Numbered from the stretch's first letter, positions 25,590-34,586 are shown. The stretch: DNA of 64,000 nucleotides from Aliivibrio_A kagoshimensis (GCF_050337105.1 NZ_JAKJSQ010000003.1:1-64000), one strand, 5' to 3'. Program-made: numbers and translations. Notes: generated by a model from the sequence alone, not told the origin.

Positions 25590-27458
25590 TTATACGATGA
25601 ATTTATTTAATATATCACCCTGTTGCTGCACTCTTGACACTTGAGTTTGCATCTCGGTTGCGGACTCTAGAGCACGTCCAGATACCTGTTCAGAAAGGTC
25701 TCGAATGTTAAAGGTGTTGGTATTGATCTCTTCGGCAACCTGACTCTGTTGCTCGGCGGCAGAGGCGATCTGTAGGTTCATGTCGTTGATGGCAATAATG
25801 GCATCGCGGATTTTATTCAGTGATGAATCAGCTTCAGTCGCTTTTTCAACGGTTTCAGCCGCCAGTGACTTAGATTGCTTCATCACACTGGCAGCTTGTG
25901 ACGCACCCGTTTGCAGTTGCTCAATCATATTACGAATTTGAGTGGTCGACTCTTGGGTTCGCTGAGCTAAAGTTCTCACCTCATCAGCAACCACCGCAAA
26001 ACCACGACCAGACTCACCAGCACGCGCTGCTTCGATGGCAGCATTAAGGGCTAGTAGGTTGGTTTGATCGGCAATTCCGGTAATGACCGATAGAATCGAT
26101 TCGATGTTGTCGGTCGCATTAGCAAGCTCTTGTACCACATCCACAGCTTGGTCAATTTGACCTGATAGTGAATCAATAACATTGGTGGTTTGTACCACGA
26201 CTTCTACGCCTTCAGCGGCAGCGGTATCGGCTTCTTGAGCGGCAGTTGCTGCCCCTTGTGCGTTGCCAGCTACATCCGATGAGGTGGTCGCCATCTCATT
26301 CATGGCTGTCGCTAACTGCTCAACCTCGGCTAACTGGTTAGCGATGTCGGTGGCAGATAACTCAGAATCTTGGGCGGTTTTTTCAGTACTTTGGCGTATG
26401 TCAGAACTGATCGCTTTGGTTTCTGTGATTAAGGTTTGCAACTTTTCGGTGAACAAATTGAAGTTAGTGGCTAATACAGAGAACTCTTCGTCGGTATTAG
26501 TATCCAGACGACGAGTTAAGTCTCCTTGTCCGGAAGCTGCATCTAACATGGCGTCGTTTAGCACGGTCAATGGTCGCATTAATGTTTTTAATATAAACAT
26601 TAATAGGAACAGAGAGGCGATAACAGCCAGCGAGGTAAAGATGATAGAACCATCTCTCAGATCACTAATTGACTGATAGGCAATATCATAATCAATGACT
26701 ACACCTACATACCAATCTTGGGTATTAGTTTGTTTGAAGGTTAATAGAGTCTCTTTACCGTTCAATGTCACAAGTCGAGTATCAGACTCAATTTTATTGT
26801 CACCTAAAAACTCACTCATATTTTTGCCCAACAGCTCTTTCTGCGGATGGGTAATGATAGTGCCTTTTGAGTCGACTAAAAATGCGTAACCGGCATCAAA
26901 TAGAGAGACTTGTTTCATCTTCTCCCCTAAATCCGCCAAACTAACATCAAAAAACATCGCCCCAAAAAAAGTACCGTTATCCAAAAGGGGAGAGGCGACA
27001 GAGATTAAAATCTCTTTGGTCATTGAGTCGGCATAGGGTGCGGTTACCACGGTCTTTCCCGCCGCTTTTGCATCAATGTACCAAGGTCTTACTCGTGGGT
27101 CCCACGAAGAGCCTGGATCCCATGTGGAATCATTACTAAAGTTAGAACCATCAGCATCAATCCCGATACCTACAAGTAGATAGGACTCTTTAATATTAGA
27201 TTTATTAATGATTTTGCTGGCGCTCTCTTGTGAAAAATCATCTGAGATTAGCTTACTGGCGTAATCTGCCATATGGGCTTTCTCTTTTAGCTGTACATCA
27301 ATGGTACTTTGTAGACCATATATGATTTCATCGGTACTCTTTTGCACTATCTGTTCGATGTGGTTAGAGACCTGCATCGATTGCCAAACTGACATAATAG
27401 TCATTGCCGCAAATACGATAATGGAAGAGCTGGCAACAACCTTGTGATTAAACTTCAT
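25590..27458 (-). CDS. methyl-accepting chemotaxis protein with dCache sensor
   Basis: The 622-residue chemoreceptor has TM1 at residues 8-28 and a periplasmic double-Cache-type domain (about 35-275, with SSWDPRVRPWYIDAKAAGKTVVTAPYADSMT, the usual amino/organic-acid pocket region). TM2 lies at about 278-298, then HAMP (LMRPLTVLNDAMLDAASGQGDLTRRL). The long coiled-coil signalling hairpin has its tip at LLALNAAIEAARAGESGRGFAVVADEVRTLA. It reports ligands to CheA/CheW. Its position between two TRAP transporter loci suggests it senses a related carboxylate. That is inference. Confidence 0.9.
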   Translation of the reverse strand: MKFNHKVVASSSIIVFAAMTIMSVWQSMQVSNHIEQIVQKSTDEIIYGLQSTIDVQLKEKAHMADYASKLISDDFSQESASKIINKSNIKESYLLVGIGIDADGSNFSNDSTWDPGSSWDPRVRPWYIDAKAAGKTVVTAPYADSMTKEILISVASPLLDNGTFFGAMFFDVSLADLGEKMKQVSLFDAGYAFLVDSKGTIITHPQKELLGKNMSEFLGDNKIESDTRLVTLNGKETLLTFKQTNTQDWYVGVVIDYDIAYQSISDLRDGSIIFTSLAVIASLFLLMFILKTLMRPLTVLNDAMLDAASGQGDLTRRLDTNTDEEFSVLATNFNLFTEKLQTLITETKAISSDIRQSTEKTAQDSELSATDIANQLAEVEQLATAMNEMATTSSDVAGNAQGAATAAQEADTAAAEGVEVVVQTTNVIDSLSGQIDQAVDVVQELANATDNIESILSVITGIADQTNLLALNAAIEAARAGESGRGFAVVADEVRTLAQRTQESTTQIRNMIEQLQTGASQAASVMKQSKSLAAETVEKATEADSSLNKIRDAIIAINDMNLQIASAAEQQSQVAEEINTNTFNIRDLSEQVSGRALESATEMQTQVSRVQQQGDILNKFIV

Positions 27459-27813
27459 GGAACACCTCTTGTGTATTTTCCTGAAAGTAAAAGCCTTACT
27501 TCAGTGTAGTACGAAAAAACTCTCTTATTGTGGAACTTATCAATTCGGCCTGAATGATAAATCCTTTAACGATTTATTGTTAATTATTAACAAAAATCAC
27601 ATAAAGATTACTATGGTTAATTTTCAATGTGTCAGATCCTACCCATTTTTATTTATTCAGTTCGCATTTTCAAAAGTGCACGTTGTATTTAACCCTTCCC
27701 TCTCTTTTAAATTAACATTTACTCGCTATATTTAACCTGTAGTTAACATTGAGTGTAATTATGCACACAAGTGACCAAACTCCCTTGAAGGGCTAATAAA
27801 AGGATGTTTAGAA
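27459..27813. other. divergent intergenic region between chemoreceptor and dctP
   Basis: These 355 bases hold no credible gene. They are AT-rich and must carry both promoters. GTTAATTATTAAC (27579-27591) is a perfect 13-base palindrome, and ATAAATC/GATTTAT (27557-27563, 27571-27577) forms a small inverted repeat; either could be a regulator site. No -24/-12 element was found here, unlike in the TAXI locus. Confidence 0.5.
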
Positions 27814-28803
27814 ATGAATAAGTTAAAGACAACACTGACTGGATTAGCATTAGCAATAGGCATGACATCAGCAGCCGCATTTTCTGCTCCAGTTGAAATT
27901 AAGTTTTCACACGTAGTAGCTGAAAATACGCCAAAAGGTCAAATGGCGCTTAAATTTAAGCAGCTAGTGGATGAGCGCTTGAAAGGTAAAGTAGAAGTGA
28001 ATGTCTACCCTAACGCACAGCTGTTTGGTGATAATAAGGTGCTGGAAGCGATGTTGCTTGGGGATGTTGAAATTGCGGCTCCGTCACTCTCGAAGTTTAA
28101 TAAATACACCAAACAACTGCAGGTGTTTGATCTTCCTTTCCTTTTCAAAGATATGGCAGCAGTTGACCGTTTCCAACAAGGGCCAGCAGGTCAAAGTTTG
28201 TTAAATGCATTGGATAAAAAAGGTTTAGTCGGGTTAGGTTATTTGCATAACGGCATGAAGCAGTTATCAGCGAGTAATCCAATTAAAGTACCAAGCGACG
28301 TGAAAGGTAAGAAATTCCGTATTATGTCATCTGATGTACTGGCTGCTCAGTTTGAAGCGGTAGATGCTGTCCCTCTTAAAAAACCATTTTCTGAAGTATT
28401 TACCCTACTGCAAACTCGAGCAATTGATGGACAAGAGAATACTTGGTCAAACATCTACTCGAAAAAATTCTTCGAAGTTCAACCATACATTACCGAGTCT
28501 AATCATGGTGTATTGGATTATTTCGTCGTTACCTCTAAAGAGTTTTGGATGGGCTTAGACGCTGATCTTCGTCCACAAGTAAAAAAAGCGCTGGATGAAG
28601 CGATTGCTTACGGTAACAGTATTGCATTAGAAAAAGCCAACGTGGATAAACAAGCGATTATCGACTCTAAACGCTCTACGATTGTGAACCTAACAGATGC
28701 CGAGCGCGCGCTTTGGGTGGAAGCAATGAAACCTGTATGGAATCAGTTTGAAGGCGAAATCGGTAAAGATCTGATCGACGCTGCTGTTAAATCTAACATG
28801 TAA
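27814..28803 (+). CDS. dctP: DctP-family TRAP substrate-binding protein
   Basis: The 329-residue periplasmic protein has signal peptide MNKLKTTLTGLALAIGMTSAAAFS. It has the DctP marks IKFSHVVAENTPKGQMALKFKQLVDERLKGKVEV, the conserved Arg in KGKKFRIMSSDVLAAQFEA that binds the carboxylate, and AIDGQENTWSNIYSKKFFEVQ. It captures C4-dicarboxylates or similar acids for the DctQM permease encoded next. AAAGGA precedes the ATG. Confidence 0.9.
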   Translation: MNKLKTTLTGLALAIGMTSAAAFSAPVEIKFSHVVAENTPKGQMALKFKQLVDERLKGKVEVNVYPNAQLFGDNKVLEAMLLGDVEIAAPSLSKFNKYTKQLQVFDLPFLFKDMAAVDRFQQGPAGQSLLNALDKKGLVGLGYLHNGMKQLSASNPIKVPSDVKGKKFRIMSSDVLAAQFEAVDAVPLKKPFSEVFTLLQTRAIDGQENTWSNIYSKKFFEVQPYITESNHGVLDYFVVTSKEFWMGLDADLRPQVKKALDEAIAYGNSIALEKANVDKQAIIDSKRSTIVNLTDAERALWVEAMKPVWNQFEGEIGKDLIDAAVKSNM

Positions 28804-28908
28804 TTTATTGTTTTTATTGTTGTGATTTTAACTTGCTCTATGTAGATGACAGAGGATGAATAGGCACCATCTTCTGTCTATTAGGGCAGGTTATTTTAAG
28901 GGGAAATA

Positions 28909-29484
28909 ATGTCGAATCGTTTAGTAAAAAGCTTGCATCGGTTTGAAGAGAACGCAATCAGTCTGCTGTTAGTTTCGATTACCTTGCTGGTTTTCATTGA
29001 AGTCATTATGCGATTTGTTTTCAATACTGGTCTGTTATGGGCGCAAGAGGTAACCCTCTATTTAGCGGCATGGATGGTATTGATGGGCGCATCATGGGGT
29101 GTAAGAGAAGGGACCCACATTGGCGTGGACGCGGTGGTGAAACTGCTTCCTAAAAAGAGTCAACGAGTAGTAACGCTATTGTCTATTGCTCTGTGTTTAG
29201 TGTACTGCGGTCTGTTTTTATATGGCAGTTGGGTTTATTTAAGCAAAATGAAGATGATTGCCATCGAGATGGATGATCTTCCGATAGAGAAGTGGATGGC
29301 AATGAGCTGTCTGATTTTTGGTTTCGGTTTAACTGGATTTCGCCTGTTAGTGATCGGTTCACAAGTTTTAAAAGGAACGCGCATAGGTTTTGGTTTTGCC
29401 GATGAAGCAAAAGACAGTATGCATTTAGCGGATCAAGTTAAAGCGGAAGATTTAACTATCACCAAGGATGAGGACCGCAAATAA
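28909..29484 (+). CDS. dctQ: DctQ small TRAP permease subunit
   Basis: The 191-residue protein has four membrane helices (about residues 17-38, 47-67, 90-110 and 130-152). The DctQ marks are FIEVIMRFVFNTGLLWAQEVTLYLAAWMVLMGASWGVREGTHIGVDAV. It has a soluble acidic tail. It forms the permease with DctM. It starts 105 bases after dctP with AAGGGGA at the ribosome site, and its TAA overlaps the dctM start (29484). Confidence 0.9.
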   Translation: MSNRLVKSLHRFEENAISLLLVSITLLVFIEVIMRFVFNTGLLWAQEVTLYLAAWMVLMGASWGVREGTHIGVDAVVKLLPKKSQRVVTLLSIALCLVYCGLFLYGSWVYLSKMKMIAIEMDDLPIEKWMAMSCLIFGFGLTGFRLLVIGSQVLKGTRIGFGFADEAKDSMHLADQVKAEDLTITKDEDRK

Positions 29485-30881
29485 TGACGACTCTATTACT
29501 GTTTGCACTGCTGTTTATATGTATGTTTATGGGGATGCCAATTGCGATTGCGTTGGGCCTTTCCAGTATTACCACCATTTTGGTGTTTTCGAATGATTCA
29601 TTGGCTTCCATTGCTTTGAAAATGTTCGAAGCCACCAGTGAACACTACACACTGTTAGCGATCCCATTTTTTATCTTATCTTCTGCATTTCTATCAACGG
29701 GTGGTGTTGCCAAAAGATTGATTAACTTTGCTATTGATTCCGTTGGCCATATTCGCGGTGGATTGGCAATGGCATCGGTACTGGCTTGTATGTTGTTTGC
29801 CGCTATTTCAGGATCGTCGCCAGCCACAGTAGCAGCCATTGGGTCGATTGTTATTGTTGGTATGGTAAAAGCGGGTTACCCGAAAGCCTTTGCTGCTGGT
29901 GTGATTGCCAATGCAGGTACATTAGGTATTTTGATTCCACCTTCTATTGTTATGTTGGTGTATGCCGCAGCAACAGAAGTGTCTGCGTCTCGCATGTTCA
30001 TGGCAGGGGTTATTCCGGGCATCATGATGGGTGGCATTTTAATGATTGCTATCTATATTGTTGCACGTATCAAAGGTCTACCATCACAGCCGTTCCCAGG
30101 TTGTAAGCAACTGATCATCTCTGGCAGTAAAGCCATGGGTGGTCTGATGTTGGTATTCATCGTATTGGGTTCGATTTATGGTGGTGTAGCCAGCCCAACA
30201 GAAGCAGCATCCGCAGCGGCTGTTTATGCATGGTTAGTGAGTGTGTGGGGTTACCGTGACATTGGTCCAATTAAGGGAGCAGCATGGAGAAAAGAGGGTG
30301 AATCAGCACCAGTATCTGTGATTCGAAACCTACTGTTACTGCCAATGGTTATGATTAAGTCAGCGGTCAATGATGAAGTTCGTCACGTAGTTAAAGACGC
30401 GGCTAAAGTCAGCATCATGTTGTTGTTTATTATTGCTAATGCCATGCTGTTTGCTCATGTATTAACGTCTGAACGTATTCCACATGCCATTGCCGAAACG
30501 ATCATTGAGTGGGGATTGCCGGCATGGGGTTTCTTGATTGTTGTGAATATCTTACTGTTGATTGCTGGCAACTTTATGGAACCATCGGCGATTCTGCTTA
30601 TTATGGCGCCGATCTTGTTCCCAATTGCCACCCAGTTAGGTATTGATCCGATCCATCTCGGTATCATTATGGTGGTGAATATGGAGATTGGTATGTTGAC
30701 ACCGCCGGTGGGGTTAAACTTGTTTGTTACCGCAGGGATCACCGGGGAGAGTTTAGGTTGGGCGATTAAAGCGGCACTGCCGTGGTTGAGCCTATTATTG
30801 TTCTTCTTGATACTTATTACCTATGTACCGCAGATATCACTGTTCTTACCAGAACTGTTTGATGAGATAAACGGTTACTAA
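29484..30881 (+). CDS. dctM: DctM large TRAP permease subunit
   Basis: The 465-residue membrane protein has about 12 spans. It has typical DctM segments: FICMFMGMPIAIALGLSS, the SGSSPATVAAIGSI loop, AGTLGILIPPSIVMLVYAA, GGVASPTEAASAAAVYA and GMLTPPVGLNLFVTAGI. It carries the ion-coupled transport path. An inserted loop of about 60 residues near 265-300 (AWRKEGESAPVSVIRN) is more hydrophilic than in short DctM proteins. A 1-nt overlap with dctQ shows one operon, closed by a strong terminator. Confidence 0.92.
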   Translation: MTTLLLFALLFICMFMGMPIAIALGLSSITTILVFSNDSLASIALKMFEATSEHYTLLAIPFFILSSAFLSTGGVAKRLINFAIDSVGHIRGGLAMASVLACMLFAAISGSSPATVAAIGSIVIVGMVKAGYPKAFAAGVIANAGTLGILIPPSIVMLVYAAATEVSASRMFMAGVIPGIMMGGILMIAIYIVARIKGLPSQPFPGCKQLIISGSKAMGGLMLVFIVLGSIYGGVASPTEAASAAAVYAWLVSVWGYRDIGPIKGAAWRKEGESAPVSVIRNLLLLPMVMIKSAVNDEVRHVVKDAAKVSIMLLFIIANAMLFAHVLTSERIPHAIAETIIEWGLPAWGFLIVVNILLLIAGNFMEPSAILLIMAPILFPIATQLGIDPIHLGIIMVVNMEIGMLTPPVGLNLFVTAGITGESLGWAIKAALPWLSLLLFFLILITYVPQISLFLPELFDEINGY

Positions 30882-30910
30882 TAACGTCAACTGGCTAGGT
30901 TGATTAAAAA

Positions 30911-30942
30911 ACGAGACCACGTAGTGGTCTCGTTTTTTTTTG
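30911..30942 (+). terminator. terminator after dctPQM
   Basis: ACGAGACCAC pairs perfectly with GTGGTCTCGT around GTA, followed by nine or more T. It separates the TRAP operon from the iron locus that begins 70 bases further on. Confidence 0.93.
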
Positions 30943-31012
30943 CAATTTTTTAATCTGTTAATACGCTCACACAAATATATTTCAGAATGTTTCCATTGCC
31001 CGTAATGATATG

Positions 31013-31034
31013 TATAATACAAATCGTTCTCGTT
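31013..31034 (+). promoter_or_regulatory. -10 box overlapped by a Fur-box-like site, iron locus promoter
   Basis: TATAAT lies at 31013-31018, with TTTCCA 17 bases ahead (30990-30995). Bases 31016-31034 (AATACAAATCGTTCTCGTT) match 12 of the 16 fixed positions of the Fur consensus AATGANAATNATTNTCATT. Fur bound here would cover the -10 box and block transcription when iron is plentiful. The match is by eye; the downstream FTR1 gene makes it credible. Confidence 0.6.
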
Positions 31035-31051
31035 TGTACTTAGGTTATTGT

Positions 31052-31072
31052 CTTGTTAACTGGGTTAACAAG
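31052..31072 (+). promoter_or_regulatory. perfect hairpin in the leader of the first iron-locus gene
   Basis: CTTGTTAAC (31052-31060) and GTTAACAAG (31064-31072) are exact inverted repeats around TGG. The hairpin lies between the promoter and the AAAAGG ribosome site (31085-31090). It may stabilise the 5' end of the transcript or bind a second regulator. Confidence 0.5.
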
Positions 31073-31098
31073 TTGAAACATTTTAAAAGGACTGAAAA

Positions 31099-33114
31099 GT
31101 GAAAAAAACAGCGATTTGCGCAGCCGTATCAGCTGCAATCCTAACTTCTGTCGCAGCGCAAGCTGTAGAAGTTAAAGTATTAGATAAAACTCTGATGCCT
31201 GCCGGAAACTTTCTTGCTTATACTGAATTTGAACTGTCGGGTGAGCCACTTGCTGAATCGCTAGGACTTGATCTTGATGTTCTCGACCCTGCTCAAGCAA
31301 ACCAACCTACTGCGTTTGACTTTGCAGCAGGTATTGAGAGCTACGAATATTCTGAAGAAGCGATGTATGCGCTTAACTATCAGTCACAAATGGGTCCTCA
31401 CTTGGTTAATGGTCCAATTAACGCCAAGCGTGGCGGTAAGATGGAAACCCTTGGTATGCGTTTTGTTGAAATGGCAAAAGCAGTCGGTTTCCCAGCGACT
31501 GAAATCCCACAAAACATGTACCCAATCTCAGTGCCGTATTATGCAGGCTCTCCTGAGTTTGCACAGAAACCAGACACCACCACTGTGAACGGTGATGAAA
31601 TTCAAGTGTTAACGGCTAAAGGCAAGAGTGAAACTATTCAAGCGGTTGTTCCGGCTTATTTCCGCGATTATAAGTCACTAGCTTGGAACCCTGAAACGTT
31701 CGACAAATCCATTAACCCAGCAAGCCTTGGTGCCATTCTTCTAAAAGAAGTGATGTGGTCACAAGATTTCTTAGGTGGTATGCACGTCACTGAATCTGAT
31801 GAAGAAGTAGAAGCTGACTCATCAACCATGGATCAAGATGGCAAGCACAGCTTAGGCGTGTCAGCTGCAGATGGCTTTAACGGTATGGTTCTGACGGAGC
31901 TATCAATTGATAAACTGCTAATTATGCAGGAGCAACTTGGTTATAACGGTAAGAAATTGGGCGTTACTTTTGGACCAGACTACAACCCAGCGAAAGACCC
32001 AATTTGGTTTGCTCATAAAGTTGCGGTTACTGAAGGCGAGAAAAACGGCGTAACGTCTATTAAGAGCCTGAAAGTGACTGATGGTTCATCAACGTTGGAA
32101 GATACCTGGTTAACACTCTGGCCTGTGAGTGAGTTCTACGCATTTACTGATCAACGCACCGCTAATACGGCGCAAAACCCTGCCTTCCTATCCGTCTTTG
32201 ATGGCGCACCGTTTGCAGCAGCACCAAAAGCAAACGTAGATGCTAAAACAAGTAATGATGTTGCTGGTGATGATGCATTCTCTCTAGCAAGCAACATTTC
32301 GAACCTACTGTTTAAGAACATTGCAGCCCTGCACTTTAACAAGAAAGAGGGCACTTTTGTTACTGAATACCACAACGGTAAGCAAGGTAACAAGGTAAGC
32401 ACTTTTGATTCAGCTTACTCAATCGTTGCACTTTCAATCTACCAGCGTGCGCAAGATGCTCTACCTGTAGGTTACGCGTCTGCAGACGGTGGTGATGTTA
32501 ACTTTAAATCAGCACAAGGCAAAGAAGCGCTAGCCATGATCAAAGCTCAGGCAGACTTCATTGTGAACAAGCTGGTTAACAAGCAAGGTTTAGTGGTAGA
32601 CGGATTAACGATTGGCGGCAAAGTCGATAGCAATACGTCACTGGATGCGCAGTTTTCTGCTATCCGTGGTTTAGTTGCTGCTTTCTTAGCAACCGGCGAT
32701 GAGAGCTACAAAGCTTCAGCGCGCTCTATCTACGTTGCAGTAGAGAAAAACATGTTTGATAAAGGTATCAATACTTGGGCGCAATCTCCGGGTAAAGCCA
32801 CTATTCACACGCCTTACACAGCAGCCGCAATTTCAGGCGGACTTCGTGAAGCAATTCTTCATCTGAAAAATGAAGAGGGCGAAAATGTTCCAGCACTTGA
32901 GCTGCAACTGCTGACTGAGCGTTACACTTCTTGGTTTAAAACCGTGATCAATGGCGGCATGCAGCAATCTGAGTGGGTTGGTGATTCAGGTGAAAACCTA
33001 ATCAAAGGCAGCAAAAGCACTGATACTGATGAAGATGGTGTCCCTCAAATCATTGCAGGCGGTGGTAAACACGGCACAGCAATGACCATGGCTAATAAGG
33101 TCAGCGTTAAGTAA
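31099..33114 (+). CDS. large secreted protein heading the iron locus, unknown family
   Basis: The 671-residue protein starts at a GTG with AAAAGGA ahead and has a signal peptide ending SVAAQA before VEVKVL. The N-terminal half is mixed, with Asp/Glu-rich segments (ESDEEVEADSSTMDQDGK). The C-terminal half (about 390-640) shows repeating helical pairs such as TFDSAYSIVALSIYQRAQ, DAQFSAIRGLVAAFLATGDESYKASARSIY and TPYTAAAISGGLREAILHL. These resemble the alpha/alpha-toroid fold of some glycosidases and thioredoxin-linked proteins. There are no cysteines or heme motifs. It ends with a glycine/histidine turn (AGGGKHGTAMTM). A periplasmic iron or sugar role is inferred only from its place behind a Fur-like box. 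Confidence 0.65.
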   Translation: MKKTAICAAVSAAILTSVAAQAVEVKVLDKTLMPAGNFLAYTEFELSGEPLAESLGLDLDVLDPAQANQPTAFDFAAGIESYEYSEEAMYALNYQSQMGPHLVNGPINAKRGGKMETLGMRFVEMAKAVGFPATEIPQNMYPISVPYYAGSPEFAQKPDTTTVNGDEIQVLTAKGKSETIQAVVPAYFRDYKSLAWNPETFDKSINPASLGAILLKEVMWSQDFLGGMHVTESDEEVEADSSTMDQDGKHSLGVSAADGFNGMVLTELSIDKLLIMQEQLGYNGKKLGVTFGPDYNPAKDPIWFAHKVAVTEGEKNGVTSIKSLKVTDGSSTLEDTWLTLWPVSEFYAFTDQRTANTAQNPAFLSVFDGAPFAAAPKANVDAKTSNDVAGDDAFSLASNISNLLFKNIAALHFNKKEGTFVTEYHNGKQGNKVSTFDSAYSIVALSIYQRAQDALPVGYASADGGDVNFKSAQGKEALAMIKAQADFIVNKLVNKQGLVVDGLTIGGKVDSNTSLDAQFSAIRGLVAAFLATGDESYKASARSIYVAVEKNMFDKGINTWAQSPGKATIHTPYTAAAISGGLREAILHLKNEEGENVPALELQLLTERYTSWFKTVINGGMQQSEWVGDSGENLIKGSKSTDTDEDGVPQIIAGGGKHGTAMTMANKVSVK

Positions 33115-33133
33115 TGCTTAACCATTAAAATAT

Positions 33134-33166
33134 ACAAAGGCAGCGTTGGCTGCCTTTGTTGTTTCT
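33134..33166 (+). terminator. hairpin between genes 1 and 2 of the iron locus
   Basis: ACAAAGGCAGC (33134-33144) pairs perfectly with GCTGCCTTTGT (33149-33159) around GTTG, followed by a T-rich stretch (TGTTTCTATTATTTTT). It should reduce read-through, so gene 1 is probably made in excess of genes 2-7. Confidence 0.75.
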
Positions 33167-33259
33167 ATTATTTTTAAATGAGAAAANGAACCATTTTCAA
33201 ATAAATCCGTGTTTGAAAAGAGTTTTTATCCATTCTTAACCTCTATGAATAGGTGCGTG

Positions 33260-33763
33260 ATGGCAGTTATCGATATAACGGCAGCAGACAACTCAGCGAT
33301 GAAAGGACTGCGTAACCAGTTTACCCGCTGGTGGACAACATTGGCTTATCACCATAAGTGGGCAGAGATGATGCTCTACATGATGTTTTTCAGTGGATTA
33401 CTGCTATGGGGTCAACTGGATGTGTCGTGGCAGATAAAGCGAGTGATGCTGTTGCTACACATGGTGGTTGGTGTCTCTCTATTTACTGTCATTGTAGGTG
33501 CATTTTGGTCTAGTCATCGCAATTTGCTTACTCAAAGTAAGAAACGATTTTTACGCCAAACAGGAACACTGATTGAGTGGTTACTGGTGTTGTGCTCTGT
33601 GACTGGTTTCTATCTTTTTTTCTATGGAGACAATGGTAATCAACTTGGGTGGTTCATGCACAATGTCCATTTTTACACCTCATGGTTACTCGTTCCTCTT
33701 GTGTTTGCCCATGCACTTCGTTGGAGTGTTGTTAATTTTCGCCGTTATCTGTCTAACAAGTAG
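33260..33763 (+). CDS. four-helix b-type cytochrome (cytochrome b561-like)
   Basis: The protein is 167 residues from the ATG at 33260, which has AGGTG ahead; an earlier in-frame GTG lies at 33209. Four membrane helices carry His residues at typical heme-ligand places: HHKWAEM before helix 1, LLHMVVG in helix 2, and MHNVHFYTSW and FAHALRW in helices 3-4. It resembles the small di-heme b561 and formate-dehydrogenase-gamma group that passes electrons between the quinone pool and periplasmic cytochromes. It lies 7 bases before the FTR1 gene. A role in iron reduction or oxidation at the permease is inferred. Confidence 0.72.
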   Translation: MAVIDITAADNSAMKGLRNQFTRWWTTLAYHHKWAEMMLYMMFFSGLLLWGQLDVSWQIKRVMLLLHMVVGVSLFTVIVGAFWSSHRNLLTQSKKRFLRQTGTLIEWLLVLCSVTGFYLFFYGDNGNQLGWFMHNVHFYTSWLLVPLVFAHALRWSVVNFRRYLSNK

Positions 33764-33770
33764 AGTTTTT

Positions 33771-34586
33771 ATGTTTCCCAGTTTTTTAATTACGTTTAGA
33801 GAGGGGCTTGAAGCTTTTCTGATTGTAGGAATTGCCCTCTCATATTTAACCAAGCTGAATGCTCGTCAGTACCATAAATATATCTACCTTGGTGCAACGG
33901 TTGGCCTGCTGCTCTCGTTAGTGATCGCGGTGATTTTTCAGTTTGTCATTGATCAATTCAGTACTGATCTTTATCGTAATTACTTGATGGCAGGTATCCT
34001 GATTTTTGCCACTATCGTGTTGACCTATATGGCAATCTGGATGCAAAATCAAGCCAAACAGCAAGTTGCAGATGTACAGAAAAACCTAGATGTGATGGTC
34101 AGCACTGGTAATGTCGTCGGTTTGGTTTTTTTGGCAACATTGGCGGTGCTAAGAGAAGGGTTTGAAACCATTCTGTTCTTTTCTGCTCTCATGTATTCCG
34201 GCATGGGCGATTTTTCTGCTGAAGAGGCGATCATTGGCGGTGTGATTGGTTTGCTGTTATCGGTCTTGTTAGTTTGGATGATGCTTAAAGGGGCGAGGAA
34301 AGTGCCATTGGCGCAGTTTTTCCGTTGGACCAGTTTGTTGATCATCATTATTGCCGCTGGCTTGCTATCATCGGCCATCAATATGTTACAGGCGGGAGAG
34401 TTACTGCCTATTGTACACGCACAGGTATTTAATATTTCACACATCTTGGATGATCGAGGCGTGTTTGGAACCTTTTTAAGAGCGTTGTTTGGTTATAACT
34501 CGTCACCGAGTTTGCTGCAATTATCGACGTGGGTAGTGTATATGTCGCTATTTTCAGTGATGTGGAATCGGAGCTATGGAAAGTGA
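33771..34586 (+). CDS. FTR1-family iron permease
   Basis: The 271-residue protein has about seven membrane helices and both iron-binding REGLE-type motifs: REGLE at residues 10-14 (ITFREGLEAFLIVGIAL) and REGFE at 128-132 (LAVLREGFETILFFSAL). Length agrees with E. coli EfeU (276). FTR1/EfeU permeases take up iron, usually with a periplasmic oxidase or binding partner (Fet3, EfeO/EfeB, P19 or FtrAB). None of those partners is present here; cytochromes take their place. The start at 33771 gives the family's usual N-terminus. The stop TGA overlaps the next gene's GTG. Confidence 0.9.
   Translation: MFPSFLITFREGLEAFLIVGIALSYLTKLNARQYHKYIYLGATVGLLLSLVIAVIFQFVIDQFSTDLYRNYLMAGILIFATIVLTYMAIWMQNQAKQQVADVQKNLDVMVSTGNVVGLVFLATLAVLREGFETILFFSALMYSGMGDFSAEEAIIGGVIGLLLSVLLVWMMLKGARKVPLAQFFRWTSLLIIIIAAGLLSSAINMLQAGELLPIVHAQVFNISHILDDRGVFGTFLRALFGYNSSPSLLQLSTWVVYMSLFSVMWNRSYGK

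Noticed and set aside
27457..27735. 92-codon plus-strand frame in the chemoreceptor/dctP gap
   Set aside because: It starts inside the opposite gene's start region, has no ribosome site, and its product is low-complexity hydrophobic and Lys/Phe-rich from AT-rich DNA.
33209..33259. Earlier GTG start for the b-type cytochrome
   Set aside because: It has no ribosome site, whereas the ATG at 33260 has AGGTG; the extra 17 residues do not resemble the family.
33624..33770. Upstream extension of the FTR1 frame
   Set aside because: It overlaps the cytochrome gene by 140 bases; the ATG at 33771 gives the usual FTR1 N-terminus with REGLE at residue 10.
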